Assembly: GCA_023428245.1 (NCBI GenBank)
Contig: JAEYYX010000122.1
Location: 1-37,793 of the forward strand
Source of the DNA: Pseudomonadota bacterium
GTDB lineage: Bacteria > Myxococcota_A > Polyangia > Polyangiales > Polyangiaceae
Direction of reading: 5' to 3'
DNA length: 37,793 nt
Made by a program: the position numbers and the translations under genes. How positions within the stretch are numbered: the first letter of the stretch is position 1; every line of letters begins with the position of its first letter. Below are positions 32,769-37,793 of the stretch, piece by piece. A model generated the notes under the pieces. That model had not been told where the DNA came from, did no database searches, and saw nothing but the letters and a program-made list of their open reading frames with translations.

Positions 32769-33119
32769 TCAGCCTGCGCGCTTCAGGCTGATCTTCCGCC
32801 CGAGCCGGCTGCTGAGGGCGCCTTCGAGGGCCGTCCAGAGCTCTTCGGAGGTTTTTGGTGCGATCCAGCGGGCTTCATCTTTCTGGTAGTCGAAGTGCCA
32901 GGCTGTCCGATCCGCGGCGAGCCAAAGCTGGCGTGCGGCGCGGTGCGAGTTCAGGACGAAGGGGGGACCTCCGGGAAGGGTGATGGTCACGATCCCGTTC
33001 GAGAGCTCGGCGTCGAGGACTCCTTCGAAGTCAGCCTGGAGCTCATCGAGGGCGTCAATCAAGCGGAAAAGTTCGCGGTCAGCCGCGTCGATGTATTCGG
33101 ATTCAGTCAGGGAGGACAC
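32769..33119 (-). CDS. cyaY: Frataxin-like iron-binding protein CyaY
   Basis: 116 aa from GTG 33119; the frame extends to 33197, but the extra 26 residues are Arg-rich and unlike the family. The frataxin fold is clear: N-terminal acidic helix (EYIDAADRELFRLIDALDEL, Asp/Glu ridge for iron), DAELSNGIVTITLP, PPFVLNSHRAARQLWLA, and the C-terminal helix LWTALEGALSSRLG. It regulates or donates iron in Fe-S cluster assembly. The neighbours helicase and ileS are not Fe-S assembly genes. No obvious Shine-Dalgarno sequence precedes the GTG. Confidence 0.85.
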   Translation of the reverse strand: MSSLTESEYIDAADRELFRLIDALDELQADFEGVLDAELSNGIVTITLPGGPPFVLNSHRAARQLWLAADRTAWHFDYQKDEARWIAPKTSEELWTALEGALSSRLGRKISLKRAG

Positions 33120-33202
33120 GCGGGGGGTTCTTTCCGGGCCCCTTCGAAAGCGAAGCGAGCGCTTGCGGGAGCCTACGAGAAAGGGCGCGCTTCGCAATGA
33201 GG

Positions 33203-33222
33203 GGCGGAGACGTCGCTCCGCC
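33203..33222 (-). terminator. Hairpin after helicase gene
   Basis: A 7-bp stem (GGCGGAG with CTCCGCC, 6-base loop) just downstream of the helicase stop on the minus strand, but without a T-run. It is a weak terminator or RNA-stability candidate. Confidence 0.4.
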
Positions 33223-33225
33223 GCT

Positions 33226-35682
33226 TTAGGCTCGGGACCAGACGCCTGAGGGCAGCTCGCTCGCTTGAGTGAGCTCGAAGACCTCGAGCAAAGTAAGAGC
33301 GAGGTTCTTTCGTGCGGGGCCTTCTGAGGGCCCGACGCAGGCCGGACAGCCGCTGTCGCAGGGACAGGCGACGATCAGCTCCCGGGCGCGCTCGACGAGC
33401 TCGCTCGAGCGCGCGTGGATGCGCGGGGCGAGCCCGACGCCCCCGGGCACGGTATCGTAAAGGTGCAGCGAGATTGCCGGTGAGGCGTCGCTTTCGCCTG
33501 GCTGTTCTTCGCCTTCGTTCAGTGTCCGTCCGAGGTCTCGCGTGTCGCACATGAGCGCGAGGCTCGCGACAGTCTCGAGGGCCTGGCCGAAGCCGGAGAG
33601 GGCGTCGAGGCAGGCGGGGCGGCTCGCTTTGCCAGAGGCGACGAAGGCCGCCAGCGTCGGCTCGGGGAACGTCAGCCAGAAGCTTGTCGTGTGCATCTCC
33701 ATCTCCGGCAGGTGCACATCGCCGTAGCCGGAGTTTTCGTGGGTGAAGAACTTAATCTTCTTGTATCCGGTCACTCGCTCGCTGACGCGGACGTCGCCAT
33801 GAGCGGTCTGGGCGCGGCCGAGGGGCCACTCTTCGATCGCGCTGAGGATGTTCACGCGGCGGTAGGTGAGCGCCGTTGTGAAGTAGTCGGGTTCGACCTT
33901 GCGCACGTAGGCCTTGTGATTATCGAAGTCGAGATGCTCAACTTGGTATTGTTCTGCGTCCTGCTGGTAGATGGCCTGTTCGTGGAGCATCGTGTGAGTG
34001 GCTCGGTAGTCGAGCTCACCAATCGTCCGCTCCGTAGGCTGCTCGGGGGTCCCCTGGTCGATGATGACGAAGTTGTCCCAGCCGACGTTCCGCAGGGAGA
34101 CGTTCGAGGCAGGGAAGGGATCTCCGGCGTAATGGTAGCGGCCGCCGGATCTGTGCAAGATGCCGAGGCCCGTCAGGTATTCAAGGGCGCCGCGGGTGTT
34201 TTCGAGATCGAGGGGCCCGTAGCTTTCGCCTTCGGCGGCCTCAGGTGAGGTCAGAGCCCCGCCCGGCGCTCGCATGGTGAAGGGCGCTTCGAAGGCGGCG
34301 CACTTCAGATGAGATAGGACAATTTCTGGGTTTTCTGGCTCGATGAGCGCCTGTTCGGAGGCCCTGTCGAGGAGAAACGCGGGATCTCTGGCGAGGTACT
34401 GATCGACGGCGCCACTGCCACAGACGAGTACGGCGATCGAGCGGCTCCCGCGGCGCCCAGCGCGCCCGAAGCGCTGCCAAGTTCCCGCGACTGTCCCCGG
34501 GTAACTTGCGCAGATCACCGCGTCGAGATCGCCGATGTCGATGCCAAGCTCGAGGGCATTGGTCGAGACGACAGCGAGAATTTCGCCTTCTCGGAGCCCG
34601 CGCTCGATGTCCCGGCGCATGGCGGGCAAATAGCCGCCGCGGTAGCCCATGATGGCCCGCTCAGGACGAATGCCGCTCTTTTTCAAGGCTGGCTCTGCTT
34701 TTTCGCGCAGATACTTCAGCATGACCTCGACGCTGCTTCGCGAGGGGGCGAAGAGGATCGTCGAGACGCGGCGCGAGACGAGATCAGACGCGAGCTCGAC
34801 TGCGGCCTTGAGAGTGCTGCGGCGGACGCCGAGCTCGGCGTTGACGATCGGAGGGTTATAGATGAACACCTCGCGGGGCGCGCTCGGGGCGCCGGAGCGA
34901 TCGATGAGCGTCACGTCGTCGGGAACTTTTCCGAAGATACGCGCGGCGTGCTCGCGAGGATTGCCGATGGTGGCTGTAGCGCCGATGAAGCGGGGCCGTG
35001 CGCCGTGGAATTCGGCGAGCCTCTTGAGGCGCGCGATGACGTGGGCCATGTGTGAGCCAAACACGCCGCGGTAGGTATGGAGCTCGTCGAGCACGACGAA
35101 GCTGAGTCCCGCCAGAAACGAGGCCCATTTTGTGTGGTTCGGCAGGATGCCCGCGTGGAGCATGTCGGGGTTCGTGAGCAGGATGCGTGCTTTGGTGCGT
35201 GCGACGGCGCGCTGGTCGCCGGGCGTATCTCCGTCGAACACGACGCCCGGCAAGCCGAGGTCCGCGTCTCGAATCAGGCCCTGAAGGCCGTGTTCCTGGT
35301 CGCGGGAGAGCGCCTTGGTGGGATAGAGGAAAAGCGCCGTGCGGGAGGGGTCGCGGGCGAGGGCATCGAGGACGGGGAGGTGGAAACAGAGGCTCTTACC
35401 GCTCGCGGTGGGCGTGGCGATGACGAAGTCGCGGCCGCCCCGAGCCGCTTCGAGAGCTTCGATCTGGTGGCTGTAGAGGGCCTCGACGCCGCGCCTTTGA
35501 AGGGCGACCGCGATGCGCGGATCGAGGGGCGGCATGGCCCCGGTGTGCGCGCTTTGGGCGGGGATATGGCGCGTCGCCGCGAGACAGGGGCGAACCCTAC
35601 CTTCGGAGAGCCATTCATCGAGAACGCTCGTGAGGCCCGTATCGCTCTGCCAGGGCGGCTTCACGGGGGAATCAGAGCACAA
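33226..35682 (-). CDS. DEAD/DEAH helicase with C-terminal Zn-binding MZB domain (MrfA/YprA-like)
   Basis: 818-aa superfamily 2 DNA helicase. It has Walker A ATPTASGKS (about 89-97), DELH box in VVLDELHTYRG, motif III GATATIGN, motif V TNALELGIDIG and motif VI QRFGRAGRRG. The C-terminal MZB/DUF1998 part ends in four cysteines (773, 775, 779, 782: CPCDSGCPAC) that would hold zinc or possibly an Fe-S cluster. Bacillus MrfA, of this family, acts with a nuclease in mitomycin repair. No MrfB-like nuclease is seen here. The track start is TTG 35682; GTG 35664 is an alternative, and neither has a clear ribosome site. A cyaY gene lies 106 bp downstream. Confidence 0.9.
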   Translation of the reverse strand: MCSDSPVKPPWQSDTGLTSVLDEWLSEGRVRPCLAATRHIPAQSAHTGAMPPLDPRIAVALQRRGVEALYSHQIEALEAARGGRDFVIATPTASGKSLCFHLPVLDALARDPSRTALFLYPTKALSRDQEHGLQGLIRDADLGLPGVVFDGDTPGDQRAVARTKARILLTNPDMLHAGILPNHTKWASFLAGLSFVVLDELHTYRGVFGSHMAHVIARLKRLAEFHGARPRFIGATATIGNPREHAARIFGKVPDDVTLIDRSGAPSAPREVFIYNPPIVNAELGVRRSTLKAAVELASDLVSRRVSTILFAPSRSSVEVMLKYLREKAEPALKKSGIRPERAIMGYRGGYLPAMRRDIERGLREGEILAVVSTNALELGIDIGDLDAVICASYPGTVAGTWQRFGRAGRRGSRSIAVLVCGSGAVDQYLARDPAFLLDRASEQALIEPENPEIVLSHLKCAAFEAPFTMRAPGGALTSPEAAEGESYGPLDLENTRGALEYLTGLGILHRSGGRYHYAGDPFPASNVSLRNVGWDNFVIIDQGTPEQPTERTIGELDYRATHTMLHEQAIYQQDAEQYQVEHLDFDNHKAYVRKVEPDYFTTALTYRRVNILSAIEEWPLGRAQTAHGDVRVSERVTGYKKIKFFTHENSGYGDVHLPEMEMHTTSFWLTFPEPTLAAFVASGKASRPACLDALSGFGQALETVASLALMCDTRDLGRTLNEGEEQPGESDASPAISLHLYDTVPGGVGLAPRIHARSSELVERARELIVACPCDSGCPACVGPSEGPARKNLALTLLEVFELTQASELPSGVWSRA

Positions 35683-35804
35683 CCTGGGACACTAAACAAA
35701 TGTTCCCTTCCGTTCCGGTGCGCTCTGAAGTCTGGTAGGTTCGCGCGCGGGCCCGGGGAGCGCGTTCGCCCCATATGTCGTCTCTTCCGAGGGAAACGCC
35801 GTCC

Positions 35805-36614
35805 ATGTTCGAAAAGCTTTCGTTCCGCCTGGTCTTCGTTCGCTCTGCGCCGGTCTTCGTAGTTTCGTCGCTGGCTCTCTGGGGCTGTCAATCACCTGAG
35901 GTGAAAGGCTGCCACGCCGCGATGACAACGTCCCAGGGGGCACTTCTATCTATCGACAAGGAGAGTCGCGCCTCTGTCGAGTCGGTGCTCGCGGAGGTCG
36001 AAAAGGCCCGCGCCGCCTGCGTGAAGGCGGGGCTGAAGTCGGAGACAAAGAGCACCGAGGAAGCGGTGCGGAACCTGCGCACGCTGCTCGAGGTCCAGGA
36101 AGAGCGCGCGAAGCGCGCGAAGGTGAAGCCGCTCTCCCCCGAGGAGAAGACAGAGCTCATCAAAAAAGGCGATCCTTCATGTCCCCGCGGAGAGGCGTAT
36201 CACCTCGATGAGCCGCCGAAGCTTGTCCGCTGCACCGGCGCGACCCTTTTCGAAATGGATGAAAAGACTGCGCGCTCGGCCCTCGAGCGCGACGGTTTCC
36301 GTTTCCTGACCGAGCCCGGGCAGAAGGTTCAGAAAGCTGAACACGGTTCGAAAACCTTCCTCCTCGAGTTTGGGGACTCGAATGCGCCGCCGATATGTGT
36401 GCGCGCTCTGGCGAAGCCCGGTGTTCCTTGGCAGGAGACAGCGGCTCGCTTGCTCGGCATCCAGCCCCAGAAACTGATGGCGGGGAAGAAAGTCAGCACG
36501 AAACGGGGTGAGGTTCTCGTACAGATTGAGGGTGCTCCGCCTCAAGAAACGGTGCTCTTGGGCGACTGCGAGCGCTGGGTTGATCCGATGGCCCGAGCGA
36601 CTGAGGAACAATGA
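35805..36614 (+). CDS. Lipoprotein of unknown function
   Basis: 269 aa from ATG 35805, with GAGGG about 10 bases upstream; ATG 35775 has none. The type II signal peptide ends at lipobox LWGC (Cys28; next Gln, Ser, so probably outer membrane). A Lys/Glu-rich helical, probably coiled-coil section (about 50-125) precedes a globular part with DPSCPRGEAYHLDEPPKLVRCTGA and two further Cys (PPICVRAL, LLGDCERW) that may form disulfides. I recognise no family. It is divergent from the helicase and upstream of lspA, but separated by a terminator. Confidence 0.78.
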   Translation: MFEKLSFRLVFVRSAPVFVVSSLALWGCQSPEVKGCHAAMTTSQGALLSIDKESRASVESVLAEVEKARAACVKAGLKSETKSTEEAVRNLRTLLEVQEERAKRAKVKPLSPEEKTELIKKGDPSCPRGEAYHLDEPPKLVRCTGATLFEMDEKTARSALERDGFRFLTEPGQKVQKAEHGSKTFLLEFGDSNAPPICVRALAKPGVPWQETAARLLGIQPQKLMAGKKVSTKRGEVLVQIEGAPPQETVLLGDCERWVDPMARATEEQ

Positions 36615-36630
36615 GCGGGCGTGCGATGGA

Positions 36631-36645
36631 GCGCCCGGTGGGCGC
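36631..36645 (+). terminator. First of two tandem hairpins
   Basis: GCGCCC (36631-36636), 3-base loop, GGGCGC (36640-36645), then AATTT. It lies just after the lipoprotein stop and may assist the stronger hairpin that follows. Confidence 0.5.
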
Positions 36646-36649
36646 AATT

Positions 36650-36678
36650 TCTCGGCCTCTTGAGGCCGAGACGTTTTT
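36650..36678 (+). terminator. Strong Rho-independent terminator
   Basis: A 10-bp perfect stem (36650-36659 with 36662-36671) followed by CGTTTTT. It separates the lipoprotein gene from lspA. Confidence 0.88.
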
Positions 36679-36728
36679 GCTGAGAGCGCGTGTGGCTTGC
36701 GCCGAGATCCTCGACTAAGGAAAGCGCG

Positions 36729-37661
36729 ATGAGTTTGAGCGACGAGCGTCCCCTCGGATCTTCACCTCCCGCGCCGGAGACGGTGAGCGAGCCAGCGCTG
36801 AGGGCCGAGCCTGAGACTGTGCCCACGGAAGGGGCCACAGCTGACCCCGCCCCCGAGAAGCTCGCTCATCTGATCCAGTCGACCCTCGAGACGCTGCCGA
36901 ATGCAGCCCAAGCTTCGGAAGCTGCCTTCGTCGCCGCGACTGAGGCTGAGCAGCCCCTCGTAACTCCGGAGTTTGCGGCGGCGTTGGGCGCGACCGGGTC
37001 TGCCGAACCACGGAAAGAGGCTCCGCTCGCCGTCGAAGAGGCGCCGGCGCTCGCCTTGCGTCCGAGTTTCTTCTTCTTGGGGGTGGTCTCCTCCCTGACG
37101 CTCTTCGCTGACATCGCAACCAAAGGCTGGGCCGAGGTCGCGCTCAATCGGCGTGGTTTCGAGCCGATCGAGGTCATCGACGGCTATCTGAGCATCATCT
37201 TGGCCTATAACCGCGGCGGCGCCTGGGGACTCTTGCAGAACGCGAGTGAGTACCTGAGAAAGCCCTTCTTCCTCGGGGTGAGCGTGATGGCGATCGTCTT
37301 CATCGTCTCCCTGTACTCGAAGCTTCACAGGTTCCAGCGCGCGCTCACCTGGGGTTTACCCCTCGTTCTCGGCGGAGCACTCGGAAACCTGAGCGACCGC
37401 ATCACGCGCTCCCAGGTCGTCGATTTCATCGACTACCGTTCGGACTGGGTGCTCTCGGCGAACCTCTTTGTCCAAAAATACGTGAAGACCTGGTCGGTGA
37501 CCGACCACTGGCCGACCTTCAACGTCGCTGACATCGCGATTTGCATCGGGGTAATCCTGATGGCAGTCGATATGGTAACGACAAGGCGCCCCACGGCTGG
37601 AGAGCCGCGCCCGGTGCTAGAAAACCGCACCCCGGCCCCCACGCCCTCCTCCTTGGGCTGA
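36729..37661 (+). CDS. lspA: Lipoprotein signal peptidase with long N-terminal extension
   Basis: Signal peptidase II, cleaving diacylated prolipoproteins in the inner membrane. 310 aa from ATG 36729 with AAGGA 8 bases upstream; usual homologues have about 150-180 aa. Residues 1-110 are an Ala/Glu/Pro-rich cytoplasmic extension without known domain. The LspA core follows: FADIATKGWA, YNRGGAWGLL, GGALGNLSDRI, VVDFIDYRSDW (catalytic Asp) and WPTFNVADIAIC (second catalytic Asp), with four membrane helices. The loop between the two Asp motifs is longer than usual. It is followed 6 bp later by a probable lgt. Confidence 0.94.
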   Translation: MSLSDERPLGSSPPAPETVSEPALRAEPETVPTEGATADPAPEKLAHLIQSTLETLPNAAQASEAAFVAATEAEQPLVTPEFAAALGATGSAEPRKEAPLAVEEAPALALRPSFFFLGVVSSLTLFADIATKGWAEVALNRRGFEPIEVIDGYLSIILAYNRGGAWGLLQNASEYLRKPFFLGVSVMAIVFIVSLYSKLHRFQRALTWGLPLVLGGALGNLSDRITRSQVVDFIDYRSDWVLSANLFVQKYVKTWSVTDHWPTFNVADIAICIGVILMAVDMVTTRRPTAGEPRPVLENRTPAPTPSSLG

Positions 37662-37667
37662 AAAGCC

Positions 37668-37793
37668 GTGCGCCCGGAACTGTTCGAGCTCTTCGGGACC
37701 AGCTTTCCGAGCTACTTCGTCCTGCTCATTTTCGGGTTCACGCTCTCGACAGCCGTCGGCGGGGGCTGGGGACGCCCGGTGTGGTTTAAACAT
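37668..37793 (+). CDS. lgt: Probable prolipoprotein diacylglyceryl transferase (5' end only)
   Basis: A GTG at 37668, 6 bp after lspA, opens a frame running off the right edge (42 codons). The visible N-terminus, LFGTSFPSYFVLLIFGF, resembles the first membrane helix of Lgt, and lspA-lgt adjacency is common. Too little is present to confirm it. The last ten codons (GWGRPVWFKH) do not look like the usual Lgt continuation. Confidence 0.55.
   Translation, partial: MRPELFELFGTSFPSYFVLLIFGFTLSTAVGGGWGRPVWFKH

Overview
The window is about 38 kb of GC-rich bacterial chromosome. It most resembles a myxobacterium (Myxococcota, perhaps a Polyangiales-type lineage). The clues are three Hanks-type Ser/Thr kinases with different architectures, a kinase-DUF4388 fusion, a PEGA-domain protein, Cys-rich beta-propeller lipoproteins, frequent GTG and TTG starts, and housekeeping genes on both strands. 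The taxonomy is inferred from gene content only. I saw no insertion sequence, prophage, CRISPR array, tRNA or rRNA gene.

Left part (1-4183, minus strand): an alpha/beta hydrolase, then translationally coupled trpG-trpD-trpC, then a XerC/D-type tyrosine recombinase cut by the left edge. TrpC lacks a normally invariant active-site Glu. Next (4288-5622, plus) is an unrecognised Pro-rich membrane protein, followed by two perfect 32-bp tandem repeats and a strong terminator.

5688-10389 (minus): an atypical SDR and an MGAT-like acyltransferase, coupled to each other, then truB and a CBS/CorC-type membrane protein. 10688-14296: a Ser/Thr kinase-DUF4388 fusion converges on a GAF/degenerate histidine kinase/receiver hybrid. 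14403-16773 (plus): gatC, gatA and a GNAT acetyltransferase, joined by two TTGA stop/start overlaps. 17134-21255 (plus): a second membrane-anchored kinase, then rpsB-tsf with leader and intercistronic hairpins and a good terminator.

21450-22412 (minus) is a nucleotide-sugar epimerase, divergent from a tight thiamine-thiazole operon (22493-24539: small unknown protein, thiG, VanZ-like protein, thiE/tenI-like). 24837-29437 (plus) is the most interesting cluster: a membrane-anchored Ser/Thr kinase, a secreted TPR/PEGA protein with a C-terminal membrane segment, and a large Cys-rich beta-propeller lipoprotein. It looks like a kinase-linked envelope module.

29441-35682 (minus) holds a eukaryote-like (type 2) ileS, a frataxin (cyaY) and an MrfA/YprA-like helicase. 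The right end (35805-37793, plus) has a lipoprotein, a tandem-hairpin terminator, lspA with a long N-terminal extension, and the start of a probable lgt, so lipoprotein maturation genes sit within the same window as several lipoproteins.
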